Positions 16,830 through 25,592 of a stretch of 64,000 bases of DNA are shown here, one piece after another. Source of the DNA: Flavobacteriaceae bacterium UBA4166 (GTDB lineage: Bacteria > Bacteroidota > Bacteroidia > Flavobacteriales > Flavobacteriaceae); NCBI GenBank assembly GCA_002379985.1, contig DFVG01000045.1:72881-136880 (forward strand), written 5' to 3'. Position 1 is the first letter of the stretch. Each line of letters starts with the position of its first letter. A program made the position numbers and the translations under genes. The notes beneath the pieces are model-generated. The model was given only the letters and a program-made list of their open reading frames with translations, had not been told where the DNA came from and made no database searches.

Positions 16830-17939
16830 ATGAGAGTAGTTTTCCTCCTTTGCAGCATTTGTCTGTTTTTATCCTGTAATGATCAGAAGACCAACAAAAT
16901 AGCTCCTTCAGAAACAAAAGAAGAGCCCACCAACACGGCAACTGATTCTTTGATCTACCCCGAAGAAGTTCATTTTAAGAACATTCGGCAAGTCACCTTT
17001 GGAGGCGATAATGCCGAAGCCTATTGGAGTTTTGATGACCAACAACTGATCTTTCAGTCGAATTTTTCTGAATGGGGCGTCGGTTGTGATCAAATGTTCT
17101 TGATGGATGCCGATGATGTCTTCAAAAATGAACAACCTCCCATGATCAGCACCGGAAAAGGGCGTACTACCTGTGCTTATTTTTTACCGGACAACAAGCA
17201 TTTTGTCTACGCTTCTACCCACTTAGACAATGATGCCTGTCCTGAAGTTCCGCTTCGAAAAAATGGTCGCTATGTATGGCCCGTCTATGATAGTTTCGAC
17301 ATCTTTGTAGCAGATCTCGAAGGCAATATCACCGGCCAACTTACCAACCGACCTGGATATGACGCAGAGGCCACGGTATCTCCCCAGGGCGATAAAATTG
17401 TTTTTACAAGTACCCGAAGTGGCGATCTCGAATTGTATACAATGAATATCGATGGAAGCGATGTCAAACAAATTACCGATGAATTAGGCTACGACGGCGG
17501 TGCCTTCTTTTCTCCTGACGGAAGCAAGATTATTTTTAGAGCGTCACGTCCTTCCACGCCGGAAGGCATTAAAGAATATAAAGATCTTTTAGCCGAAGGC
17601 TTGGTACAACCTACCGAAATGGAGTTGTTTATATGTAATGCAGATGGCAGTAACTTAAAGCAACTTACCAATCTAGGAAACGCCAATTGGAGTCCGTTTT
17701 TCCATCCTAGCGGTGAAAAGATTCTCTTCTCCAGCAATTACGAAGCCGAGCGTGGTTTTCCGTTCAACTTATACATGATCGATATTGATGGAAAGAACCT
17801 AAAACGCATCACGCACGGAGAAACTTTTGATGCTTTCCCGGTATTTAGTAACGACGGAAAGTATTTGGCCTTTTCTTCCAACCGAAATAATGGCGGTACC
17901 AGAGATACCAACCTCTTTATCGCAGAATGGATAGATTAA
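16830..17939 (+). CDS. TolB-like beta-propeller (PD40 repeat) lipoprotein
   Basis: The 369-residue protein begins with a lipoprotein signal (LFLSCND). The rest is a set of PD40/WD40-like blades, each with a phrase such as EATVSPQGDKIVFTSTRSGD, GGAFFSPDGSKIIFRASRP, SPFFHPSGEKILFSSNYEA or AFPVFSNDGKYLAFSSNRN. Such propellers are binding modules at the outer membrane or periplasm; TolB and dipeptidyl-peptidase IV N-domains are relatives. No catalytic domain follows. Because the divergent gene encodes an M28 peptidase lipoprotein, a joint role in peptide handling is possible. The stop is 1 bp before the next ATG, so the mannosyltransferase gene is co-transcribed. Confidence 0.85.
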   Translation: MRVVFLLCSICLFLSCNDQKTNKIAPSETKEEPTNTATDSLIYPEEVHFKNIRQVTFGGDNAEAYWSFDDQQLIFQSNFSEWGVGCDQMFLMDADDVFKNEQPPMISTGKGRTTCAYFLPDNKHFVYASTHLDNDACPEVPLRKNGRYVWPVYDSFDIFVADLEGNITGQLTNRPGYDAEATVSPQGDKIVFTSTRSGDLELYTMNIDGSDVKQITDELGYDGGAFFSPDGSKIIFRASRPSTPEGIKEYKDLLAEGLVQPTEMELFICNADGSNLKQLTNLGNANWSPFFHPSGEKILFSSNYEAERGFPFNLYMIDIDGKNLKRITHGETFDAFPVFSNDGKYLAFSSNRNNGGTRDTNLFIAEWID

Positions 17940-17940
17940 A

Positions 17941-19317
17941 ATGAAAGCATTGTTCACCATGTACCGTATGCCATTGTTATTCGGACTACTGTGCGTGGTG
18001 TTTTATTATAGTTTTGCCTATCATCTTGAGCGGAGTGACTTTATTAAATTAATAACGCTCTACGTAGGGTTGTTTTTCATCACCCATCAACTCATAAAAA
18101 TATACGGCACGTCTTTTTGGTTGTTGGCGGGACTGGGCTTGCTCGTCCGACTCATATTGTTGCCGGCGATCCCCAACCTTTCTCAAGATTTCTATCGTTT
18201 TATTTGGGACGGACGCTTGGCGCTGCAAGGGGTTAGTCCGTATCTTTTTTCCGTAGATACCGTGCTCGAATCGCAGCTCGCCCACGTTTCGCAAGCAGAC
18301 CTATTACGCCAAGGAATGGGCGATCTCAATGCCGGACATTTTAGCAACTATCCACCCGTTAATCAATTGTTCTTTGCGTTGGCAGGGCTCGTATCAGGAA
18401 AAAGTATCACCGGCGCTGTGATCGTGATGCGTAGTTGTATCATCGCTGCCGATATTGGTATTTTATTCTTCGGAAAAAAACTATTGGAACAGCTGCAACT
18501 TCCGAAGAAAACAATATTCTGGTATTTTCTAAATCCGTTTATCATTATTGAACTAACCGGAAACCTTCATTTTGAAGGCGTTATGCTCTTTTTTGTCATG
18601 GTGGGTTTGTATTTCTTATATCAAGGAAGATGGGTGCTCTCGGCCCTATTTTGGGGGCTTTCCATTTCAACAAAACTGCTTCCGTTGCTATTGCTTCCGC
18701 TCTTTTTCAATTATTTTCTGAAGCGAAAGAACGGTTCACTGGGGTTTTGGAGACTCGTTGGTTTCTACGGAATTTGTTTGCTAACAGTCCTAATTACATT
18801 CGTCCCGTTTCTCAGCGAAGTGTTTGTACAGAACTTTTCTGAAACCATCGCACTTTGGTTTCAAAAATTCGAATTCAATGCAAGTATTTATTACATTATT
18901 CGATGGATTGGATATCAAGTCGTAGGTTGGAATATCATTGAAAGCGTGGGAAAGATACTTCCGCTTATCGTTATTGGAGTGCTATTAATTTTGTCCTTTT
19001 TCCGAAACAATACATCGCTTCCACAACTTCTCACGGCCATGGTTTTTGGCTTATTTACCTACTTCCTGCTTTCCACCACCGTTCATCCTTGGTACGTTGC
19101 CACACCCTTACTGCTTTGCCTTTTCACACGTTATCGATTTCCTATTGTTTGGAGTGCGACGGTAATGCTTAGCTACGCCGCTTACGGAAATTCAAATTTT
19201 GATGAAAACCTGTGGTTGGTCGCTTTAGAATATCTCGTTGTATTAGGATATTTGGCCATTGAATTGTTCTTCCCAGAAAAATTCAATTTTGTACGCAACC
19301 CTTTGGGGTCTCTGTAG
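17941..19317 (+). CDS. GT-C fold mannosyltransferase-like integral membrane protein
   Basis: This is a 458-residue protein with about 11 membrane helices. The loop NLSQDFYRFIWDGRLALQGV (about 80-99), with its Asp-Phe-Tyr and WDGR residues, is the catalytic region of polyprenol-phosphate-mannose-dependent GT-C transferases (MptB/DUF2029-like). A further conserved block is STKLLPLLLLPLFF. It would move a sugar from a lipid carrier to a glycan on the outer face of the inner membrane. A lipid-linked donor could come from the GT2 enzyme at 13338. The gene begins 1 bp after the propeller gene. Confidence 0.8.
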   Translation: MKALFTMYRMPLLFGLLCVVFYYSFAYHLERSDFIKLITLYVGLFFITHQLIKIYGTSFWLLAGLGLLVRLILLPAIPNLSQDFYRFIWDGRLALQGVSPYLFSVDTVLESQLAHVSQADLLRQGMGDLNAGHFSNYPPVNQLFFALAGLVSGKSITGAVIVMRSCIIAADIGILFFGKKLLEQLQLPKKTIFWYFLNPFIIIELTGNLHFEGVMLFFVMVGLYFLYQGRWVLSALFWGLSISTKLLPLLLLPLFFNYFLKRKNGSLGFWRLVGFYGICLLTVLITFVPFLSEVFVQNFSETIALWFQKFEFNASIYYIIRWIGYQVVGWNIIESVGKILPLIVIGVLLILSFFRNNTSLPQLLTAMVFGLFTYFLLSTTVHPWYVATPLLLCLFTRYRFPIVWSATVMLSYAAYGNSNFDENLWLVALEYLVVLGYLAIELFFPEKFNFVRNPLGSL

Positions 19318-19339
19318 ACTTTTAGAAAAATTGACTATT

Positions 19340-20455
19340 ATGAAACTTACAACCTTTAACACAAACGTTGCGGCGTTACTATGCTTCTTTTTAATGGTCT
19401 CGTGTGCCGTGGATCGTGATGACAACCTTGCCATTGATCCCTTTCCTGAAATTGCCAATACAGACGATCTGATCGCAGAATCCTCTGAGCTTTTTTCAAT
19501 GATGGAAACCGTTGCCACCCTTACCGAAGAAGAATTGGTTTGTGTAAAATTTATATATCCATTCACCTTGGTAGAATATGATGCTGAAGGAAATCGTTTG
19601 GATGAGACCTTGGTACAATCAGATATTCAGTTATTGCGTGTGCTCACAGAAATTCCGGAAACACACTATATCAACCTGAGCTTTCCTATTACAGCGCTAT
19701 TAGAAGACGGCACCGAATTCGTTGTAGATAGTAAAGAGGCATTACAAGAATCGCTGAGTGAATGTATTGGAGAGCTTCAAGATATTATTATAGGGGGTTG
19801 TCAAGATTTCGCGGAGGAACCTTGCGCGTGGGTGGTAATGGCTGCTGATGAAACTGAGCCTTTCTTATACGAAAACTCAGTATTTTCTGATTACGAAAGC
19901 GGACAAAACCGCTACTATTATCGCGGAGAAGTTACCTTTAGTAGTTGGGTGTTCTATTTTATTGAAGACAAATTGCATTTGAATATTGCACTGGAAGATG
20001 AATCCGAATTGGCCGATTTCTGGAATCGCGATTGGGAAGCTTTACTTTCTACTTCTCCTGATGGGGTTCGGTTTGTGATCAATGATACCGATGGAAATAT
20101 ATATTATTTGCAACAGGTTTGTGATGAAGATGCCTATTGTGATACCCTGATCTATACGGAATGTGAACTTCCGGGGCAGCCCAATATAGCTGAATTCGAC
20201 TTAGAAAGCTATGTCCCTTGTATTGATATCATCACGGCTCCCCTCCCCTCAGACACTGAGGACCCGGAGACTGATTTTGAATACTCTTTTCATGAATCGA
20301 TGGAAGATGCAGATACAAACAGCAATGCTATAGATACGTCTGGACCCTATCAAAATAGTATGAACCCACAAACGCTGTATGTTCGAAAATTGAACCCGGA
20401 AACGGATGAACACAGCGTTGTTGAGATTACAATTATTGCAGAAACATGTGAGTAA
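19340..20455 (+). CDS. Lipoprotein of unknown function
   Basis: The ATG at 19340 gives a good lipoprotein signal with FLMVSCAVD as lipobox; an earlier frame opening at 19259 overlaps the upstream gene and lacks a signal. The 371-residue product is acidic, with 12 or so cysteines, and has a region of repeated phrases about fits, amounts and fields typical of flavobacterial surface lipoproteins (FYFIEDKLHLNIALEDESE, then FVINDTDGNIYYLQQVCDED). I recognise no domain. The acidic stretch after the lipobox may help export to the cell surface. It follows the GT-C gene by 22 bp and ends at a strong terminator. Confidence 0.75.
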   Translation: MKLTTFNTNVAALLCFFLMVSCAVDRDDNLAIDPFPEIANTDDLIAESSELFSMMETVATLTEEELVCVKFIYPFTLVEYDAEGNRLDETLVQSDIQLLRVLTEIPETHYINLSFPITALLEDGTEFVVDSKEALQESLSECIGELQDIIIGGCQDFAEEPCAWVVMAADETEPFLYENSVFSDYESGQNRYYYRGEVTFSSWVFYFIEDKLHLNIALEDESELADFWNRDWEALLSTSPDGVRFVINDTDGNIYYLQQVCDEDAYCDTLIYTECELPGQPNIAEFDLESYVPCIDIITAPLPSDTEDPETDFEYSFHESMEDADTNSNAIDTSGPYQNSMNPQTLYVRKLNPETDEHSVVEITIIAETCE

Positions 20456-20467
20456 CGCTACTCATAA

Positions 20468-20494
20468 AAAAGCCTGCCCCATTGGCAGGCTTTT
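20468..20494. terminator. Bidirectional intrinsic terminator
   Basis: An 11-bp perfect stem (AAAAGCCTGCC and GGCAGGCTTTT) with a 5-nt loop lies between converging genes. It has a T-run on both strands and can end both the lipoprotein transcript and the polyamine operon. Confidence 0.9.
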
Positions 20495-20513
20495 CTATGT
20501 TAATACGTATGGA

Positions 20514-22037
20514 TTAAACTCGTTTCACAACATAGAAATCATCCCGCCGATCTTTTAGGTTGCGTACCGCTCCAAAATTGTGTAGTTCACGTAGTAAATC
20601 GAGATCCACGTCGGCTACCAAGATCATTTCTGTATTGGGAGTTGCTTCCGCTTTAATACCATTGCTAGGAAACGCAAAATCACATGGCGTAAATACAGCC
20701 GATTGTGCATATTGAATATCCATGTTGTGTACGTTAGGTAAATTCCCTACGCTTCCGGCGATGGCAACATAGCATTCGTTCTCAATGGCGCGAGCTTGGG
20801 CACAAAGTTTTACGCGAGAAAAGCCATTCTGTGTATCGGTAAGGAAAGGAACAAACAGGATGTCCATACCTTCTTCGGATAATAAACGCGACAATTCCGG
20901 AAATTCAGAATCATAACAAATGAGGATCCCAATTTTCCCACAATCGGTTTCAAAGGTCTTTAATTCGCTTCCTTGCTGCATTCCCCACACCTTGGCCTCA
21001 TCCGGTGTTACGTGGATCTTCTCATAACGTTCTACGCTTCCGTCGCGTCTACAGAGATAGCCTACATTGTAGAGTTTTTCATCGACCACTTCAGGCATGC
21101 TGCCGGTAATGATGTTTATATTATAAGAAATACTCAATTGCGAAAGGCGTTGTTTGATCTCTTCGGTAAAGGAGGCTAGTTTTCGAATGGCTTCCGGCTC
21201 GCTTAAATGATTGAAACTCGCCATCAACGGAGCATTAAAAAATTCCGGAAACAACGCAAAATCACTTCGGTATCCCGCCACACTGTCAATGAAATATTCG
21301 GCTTGGTGCAATAAAGATTCTAGGCTTTCATAGGGTCGCATCTGCCATTGGATCAACCCCAAACGCACCACACTTTTTACGCTGGCCGGTTTCTTGGTGG
21401 GCTTGGTGTAATAAATGTTATCCCATTCCATCAACACGGCAAATTCTTCCGAAGCTTTATCGCCTTCTAAATAATCTTTTAGAATACGTACCGGGTGAAA
21501 ATCATTGGAAAGTTGAAAGTTCAATACCGGATCTTCAATTTCTTTTTGACGCACCTTCTCGATGTATTGTTTCGGACTGTATTGATCGGAATATTTATGG
21601 TAATTCGGCATTCTTCCGCCAAAGACGATTCCTTTCAAATTCAACTGCTCACACAACTCTTTTCGGTAGTCATACAATCGGCGTCCCAAGCGCAATCCGC
21701 GGTAATCCGGGTGAATGAACACGTCGATTCCGTAGAGCACATCTCCTTTCGTATCGTGAATCTTAAAATCGGGGTCGGCAGTAATATCATCGTATGTGTG
21801 TTGATCTTCTATCGCGTCATAATCCACGATCACCGACAAAGCACACCCTGCAATGTTGCCATCGACCTTGATAATAACCTGACCTTCCGGAAACAATTGC
21901 AACAACCTATCGATCTCTTCAATCTTCCAATACGAATTAGGCATCGCACCGTACGATTGTATGTTCGCTTCTTTTAACGCTTCAAAATCTTCCAGCGTTA
22001 AATACGACAATTCAATATTTTCAATGGGCTGCTCCAT
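20514..22037 (-). CDS. GNAT acetyltransferase-carbon/nitrogen hydrolase fusion
   Basis: The 507-residue protein has two domains. Residues about 1-195 are a GNAT acetyltransferase (GIDVFIHPDYRGLRLGRRLYDYRKEL is the acetyl-CoA pyrophosphate loop region). Residues about 225-505 are a nitrilase-superfamily amidase with the catalytic triad Glu (LFPEFFNAP), Lys (YEKIHVTPDEAK) and Cys (GILICYDSEFPELSRLL). It is the last gene of a minus-strand run: arginine decarboxylase, agmatinase, deoxyhypusine synthase-like, this gene, with 1 bp to the previous stop. A role in acetylating or deacylating polyamine-related amides is a reasonable guess; the substrate is unknown. Confidence 0.88.
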   Translation of the reverse strand: MEQPIENIELSYLTLEDFEALKEANIQSYGAMPNSYWKIEEIDRLLQLFPEGQVIIKVDGNIAGCALSVIVDYDAIEDQHTYDDITADPDFKIHDTKGDVLYGIDVFIHPDYRGLRLGRRLYDYRKELCEQLNLKGIVFGGRMPNYHKYSDQYSPKQYIEKVRQKEIEDPVLNFQLSNDFHPVRILKDYLEGDKASEEFAVLMEWDNIYYTKPTKKPASVKSVVRLGLIQWQMRPYESLESLLHQAEYFIDSVAGYRSDFALFPEFFNAPLMASFNHLSEPEAIRKLASFTEEIKQRLSQLSISYNINIITGSMPEVVDEKLYNVGYLCRRDGSVERYEKIHVTPDEAKVWGMQQGSELKTFETDCGKIGILICYDSEFPELSRLLSEEGMDILFVPFLTDTQNGFSRVKLCAQARAIENECYVAIAGSVGNLPNVHNMDIQYAQSAVFTPCDFAFPSNGIKAEATPNTEMILVADVDLDLLRELHNFGAVRNLKDRRDDFYVVKRV

Positions 22038-22038
22038 C

Positions 22039-23016
22039 TTACATGTCTAGCAAATAGGCGAAGATCAAGGGAGCTACAATCGTTGCATCACTTTCAATGA
22101 TGAACTTTGGCGTGTTGATATCCAGTTTCCCCCAAGTAATTTTTTCATTGGGAACCGCACCCGAGTAACTTCCGTAGCTCGTAGTAGAATCAGAAATCTG
22201 ACAAAAATAGCTCCAAAAAGGCGTGTCCTCACGTTCCATATCTTGATACAACATCGGCACCACACAGATGGGAAAATCACCAGCGATACCGCCTCCAATT
22301 TGGAAGAAACCGATACCATTTTCAGAATTATCGGTGTACCAATCGGCTAAAAAGGTCATGTATTCGATCCCGCTCTTCATGGTGGAGGCTTTCAATTCGC
22401 CTTTCAAGACATAGCTCGCAAAAATATTCCCCATGGTACTGTCTTCCCATCCGGGAACGACCATAGGCAAGTTTTTTTCCGCGGCAGCGTACATCCAAGA
22501 ATCTTTAAGATCGATCTCATAATATTCTTCCAGCACACCACTCAACAACATCTTATACATGAATTCATGCGGAAAGTAGCGTTCTCCATTTGCTTCTGCA
22601 TCCTTCCAAATTTTTACAATATGTTGTTGTAATCTTCGGAACGCTTCTTCCTCCGGGATACAGGTATCCGTCACACGATTGAGGCCTTTTTCCAACAATT
22701 CCCATTCTTGTTGCGGCGTGAGGTCGCGATATTCAGGCACACGCTTATAATGCGAATGTGCTACTAAGTTCATGATATCTTCTTCGAGGTTTGCACCCGT
22801 ACACGAAACGATGTGTACCTTATCTTGACGGATCATTTCAGCAAAGATCTTTCCCAATTCTGCCGTACTCATTGCCCCTGCCAAGGAAACAAGCATTTTT
22901 GCGTTGTCCTCCAGTTGTGCCTCGTACGCTTTTGCTGCATCCACCAATGCGGCTGCGTTGAAATGCAGGTAGTATTTTTGAATAAATTCTGAAATGGCTC
23001 CTTTTTTAGTAGTCAT
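22039..23016 (-). CDS. Deoxyhypusine synthase-family protein (probable homospermidine synthase)
   Basis: The ATG at 23016 is used because homologues begin with this MTTKKGAISEFIQKYY stretch and it overlaps agmatinase by 11 bp, like the other junctions here. The roughly 325-residue protein has the NAD-binding and catalytic parts of deoxyhypusine synthase, including GWEDSTMGNIFAS and the catalytic Lys in KITWGKLD. The eukaryotic GGGVVKHH segment is GGGIAGDFP here, so the His pair near the active site is missing. Bacteria have no eIF5A, and flavobacteria are known to contain homospermidine. A homospermidine-forming reaction on putrescine is thus the likely role, fed by the two upstream enzymes. 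Confidence 0.82.
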   Translation of the reverse strand: MTTKKGAISEFIQKYYLHFNAAALVDAAKAYEAQLEDNAKMLVSLAGAMSTAELGKIFAEMIRQDKVHIVSCTGANLEEDIMNLVAHSHYKRVPEYRDLTPQQEWELLEKGLNRVTDTCIPEEEAFRRLQQHIVKIWKDAEANGERYFPHEFMYKMLLSGVLEEYYEIDLKDSWMYAAAEKNLPMVVPGWEDSTMGNIFASYVLKGELKASTMKSGIEYMTFLADWYTDNSENGIGFFQIGGGIAGDFPICVVPMLYQDMEREDTPFWSYFCQISDSTTSYGSYSGAVPNEKITWGKLDINTPKFIIESDATIVAPLIFAYLLDM

Positions 23017-23941
23017 GATCGCTGTCGTTAAATTTTGAAACGCCTTTTTTGTCTTCTTGGAAGTCGCTTTCAAACGCGTCTTCTTCGTCATATCCTTCAA
23101 ACTTATAGGAAAGCATTTTGTAATACAACTTCGCTGCTAGGAAATCGGATGACTTTTCCTTGCTATTTGGGCACAATTCAACAATATCGAACCCAACCAC
23201 ATCGCGTTCTTCAAACACACGGCGTAAAAATTCTAGGGTTTCGTACCAAAGGAGACCGCCCGGCTCCGGAGTTCCGGTAGAAGGCATGATAGAAGAATCA
23301 AACGCATCCAAATCGAACGTAACAAAAACCTTCTGGCCAAGGGCTTCGATCACATTGTCCATCCAGTATTCATCATTGGCCATATCGTGAGCGAACCATG
23401 TTTTTTCCTCGTCCATTACGGTGGTTTCGGAAACATCCATACTGCGAATTCCCACTTGCACTAAATTTGTCTGCTGACTCGCTTCATACACGGCGCAGGC
23501 GTGGTTGCATTTAGAACCTTCGTATTCCTTCCGAAGATCGGCATGGGCATCAATATGTAATACGGTGAGATCTTCAAAACATTCGTTGAAAGCTCTGATG
23601 GTTCCTATCGAGATGCTGTGTTCTCCCCCAAAAACGGTCACGAATTTATTCCGAAGAATCAGCTCCTTTACGCGTTTATGCACTGCTTTCACCATAGCTT
23701 CCGGAGAACTATTCTCGGTAATCGGCTCGGTAAGGTGAATGCCTTGTTTGTAGACTTCGGTTTGTGTTTCGATATCGTACAATTCCATGTTTTCGGAAGC
23801 CTCCAAAAAGGCCTGTGGCCCTTTATCGGCACCTTTTTGCCAGGTGCTGGTTCCATCATAAGGAACAGGAATTAAAACAATGTTACTGGTTTCGAGTGCA
23901 GCGTATTTTTGTGGAATACCTGCATAGGTTTTAGTTGTCAT
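23006..23941 (-). CDS. speB: Agmatinase
   Basis: The 311-residue ureohydrolase shows all Mn-binding motifs: FGGEHSISIG, LHIDAHADLRKEYEG and FDLDAFDSSIMPSTGTPEPGG. It hydrolyses agmatine to putrescine and urea in the cytosol. The GTPEPGGL segment favours agmatinase over arginase, as does the location directly downstream of arginine decarboxylase. Its start overlaps the decarboxylase end by 11 bp and its end overlaps the next gene by 11 bp, so the three are translationally coupled. Confidence 0.93.
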   Translation of the reverse strand: MTTKTYAGIPQKYAALETSNIVLIPVPYDGTSTWQKGADKGPQAFLEASENMELYDIETQTEVYKQGIHLTEPITENSSPEAMVKAVHKRVKELILRNKFVTVFGGEHSISIGTIRAFNECFEDLTVLHIDAHADLRKEYEGSKCNHACAVYEASQQTNLVQVGIRSMDVSETTVMDEEKTWFAHDMANDEYWMDNVIEALGQKVFVTFDLDAFDSSIMPSTGTPEPGGLLWYETLEFLRRVFEERDVVGFDIVELCPNSKEKSSDFLAAKLYYKMLSYKFEGYDEEDAFESDFQEDKKGVSKFNDSDHDY

Positions 23942-25328
23942 AGCCTAAAATTTGGAGCAATTGCTCGCTTGTTTGTTGTTCAGAGAATAATGTTGTGGAG
24001 AGGGTTCCGTCCTCGTTCCGGTTAATTAATACTTGTTTTGGCGAGGGGATCAAGCAGTGCTGTAATCCACCAAATCCGCCGATTGTTTCTTGATATGCCC
24101 CTGTGTTGAAAAAGCCAATGTACAGTGGTTTTTCTTTCTTATATTTTGGTAAATAAATAGCGTTTACGTGTTGTTCGCTGTTGTAATAATCATCACTATC
24201 GCAGGTGAGTCCGCCCAGCAATACTCGCTCATATTCGTCATTCCATCGGTTGATCGACAAAAGGATAAAGCGTTTACTGATGGCCCAAGTATCCGGCAAA
24301 GTGGTGATGAAAGATGAGTTGATCATGTTCCACTTTTCGCGGTCGTTCTGTTGCTTTTGATAGAGCACTTCATAAATTGCACCTCCGCTTTCTCCTACCG
24401 TAAAACTTCCGAATTCTGTAAAGATATGCGGCACCGGTACACCGGCTTCTTGACAAGTTCGGTTGATCTGGTTTACGATCTCATCGATCATGTATGCATA
24501 ATCGTATTCGAATGCCAAGGAGTTTTTGATGGGGAATCCCCCACCAATGTTCAGACTGTCGAGCGACGGACAAATTTTCTTGAGTCGGGTATACACCCGC
24601 AAGCATTTGTTCAATTCGTTCCAGTAGTAGGCATTATCGCGTATGCCGGTATTGATAAAGAAGTGTAGCATTTTTAGCTCCACTTTTTCGTTGTTCTTGA
24701 TCTGTTCTTCGTAAAACGGAACAATGTTTTTATAGCCAATACCTAAGCGAGACGTATAAAATTCAAATTTCGGTTCTTCTTCCGAAGCAATACGAATTCC
24801 TATATTGAAATCTCCCGTAATTTCTTCGGAAAGCAGCTCGATCTCTTCATAATTATCAATAATTGGAATACAATTCTGATGTCCGCTATTAATCAAGCGA
24901 GCGATGTTGGTGACGTATTGAGCACGTTTGAAACCGTTGCAAAGCACAAAGGTGTCTTGCTTCACTTTTCCGGCTTTTTTTAATCGCTCCACAATATTGA
25001 TATCAAAAGCAGAAGACGTTTCTATATGAATATTGTTCTTCAGTGCTTCGTGCAACACATGTTGAAAGTGCGAACTCTTAGTGCAATAGCTATAATGATA
25101 GTCGCCCTTATAATTATGTTTATTGATGGCTTGCTGAAACCAACCTTTTGCCCGTTGAATATTTTCTGAGATTTTAGGCAGGTAGGTAAACTTTAAGGGA
25201 GCCCCGTATTCTTCGATCAATTGCATAAGATCGATGCCGTGAAATTGTAAATTGTTTTCGTCGAGGGTAAATTCTTCTTGCGGAAAAAAATACGTTTGAT
25301 CGATAAGATCTTTATAAGTAATGTTCAA
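23931..25328 (-). CDS. speA: Arginine decarboxylase, short PLP-dependent (fold III) form
   Basis: This 465-residue alanine racemase-fold decarboxylase has the PLP lysine in SYCTKSSHFQHVL (about residue 83), the substrate/PLP loop LNIGGGFPIKNS and FTEFGSFTVGESGGAIY. It converts arginine to agmatine, the first step of this operon. It is much shorter than E. coli SpeA (about 650), as usual in Flavobacteriia. The start is a TTG: no in-frame ATG exists before the stop at 25341-25343, and the next Met (residue 35) would cut a conserved N-terminus. A 260-nt leader with a Cys-rich upstream ORF precedes it, so weak start plus leader suggest translational or attenuation control. Confidence 0.88.
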   Translation of the reverse strand: MNITYKDLIDQTYFFPQEEFTLDENNLQFHGIDLMQLIEEYGAPLKFTYLPKISENIQRAKGWFQQAINKHNYKGDYHYSYCTKSSHFQHVLHEALKNNIHIETSSAFDINIVERLKKAGKVKQDTFVLCNGFKRAQYVTNIARLINSGHQNCIPIIDNYEEIELLSEEITGDFNIGIRIASEEEPKFEFYTSRLGIGYKNIVPFYEEQIKNNEKVELKMLHFFINTGIRDNAYYWNELNKCLRVYTRLKKICPSLDSLNIGGGFPIKNSLAFEYDYAYMIDEIVNQINRTCQEAGVPVPHIFTEFGSFTVGESGGAIYEVLYQKQQNDREKWNMINSSFITTLPDTWAISKRFILLSINRWNDEYERVLLGGLTCDSDDYYNSEQHVNAIYLPKYKKEKPLYIGFFNTGAYQETIGGFGGLQHCLIPSPKQVLINRNEDGTLSTTLFSEQQTSEQLLQILGYDN

Positions 25329-25352
25329 TGTGGTATCGTTTTATTTGAAAAA

Positions 25353-25377
25353 TAAGAATTAGCAGCAACAATTCTTA
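25353..25377 (-). promoter_or_regulatory. Hairpin followed by U-run in the speA leader (possible attenuator)
   Basis: On the minus strand, TAAGAATT and AATTCTTA pair perfectly around a 9-nt loop and are followed by TTTTTC. The loop contains the last Cys codons of the small upstream ORF and the stem contains its stop. The stem is AU-rich, so it would be a weak terminator. That it responds to translation of the ORF is inference. Confidence 0.45.
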
Positions 25378-25439
25378 GGATGTGCCAAACAATAACAATT
25401 TTTTAACCGAAGTGTGAAAGGTTCACAGTGGGGTTGCAT
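25359..25439 (-). CDS. Cys-rich leader peptide (uORF) of the polyamine operon
   Basis: This is a 26-codon ORF with ATG at 25439. It ends with KNCYCLAHPKNCCC and its stop is 31 bp before the TTG start of arginine decarboxylase. Six of 26 residues are Cys, with three consecutive Cys codons just before the stop, and they fall inside a hairpin. It lies entirely in the operon's leader, downstream of a consensus promoter. The pattern resembles leader peptides whose translation at scarce codons controls the downstream gene. The frame stays open further upstream to a TTG at 25571 (70 codons), but that part looks non-coding. No homologue is claimed. Confidence 0.4.
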   Translation of the reverse strand: MQPHCEPFTLRLKNCYCLAHPKNCCC

Positions 25440-25592
25440 CAAGAAGAGATGCCACAACGGTATATGATAGAAAACGGAAGCTAGCTTTAAATTTCGGTTT
25501 CCCGCCTGGCGGGTTGTTTTTGAATTTGACTTCCTAACCTTCAAAAACCCGAACGTAAAAACATCGTTCAATGTGTTCAGCTAAAAGCGGCG

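Noticed and set aside
16798..16941. Longer N-terminus for the M28 peptidase
   Set aside because: It would run antisense through the start of the propeller gene and both -7 boxes and would bury the lipoprotein signal.
25501..25513. Palindrome CCCGCCTGGCGGG as terminator
   Set aside because: On the minus strand, where the genes run, no T-run follows it; on the plus strand there is no gene to end. Kept only as a structure in the leader.
25440..25571. Longer 70-codon version of the leader ORF from a TTG at 25571
   Set aside because: The first 44 codons lack sensible composition or a start signal; only the last 26 codons, with their own ATG, show the Cys-rich pattern.
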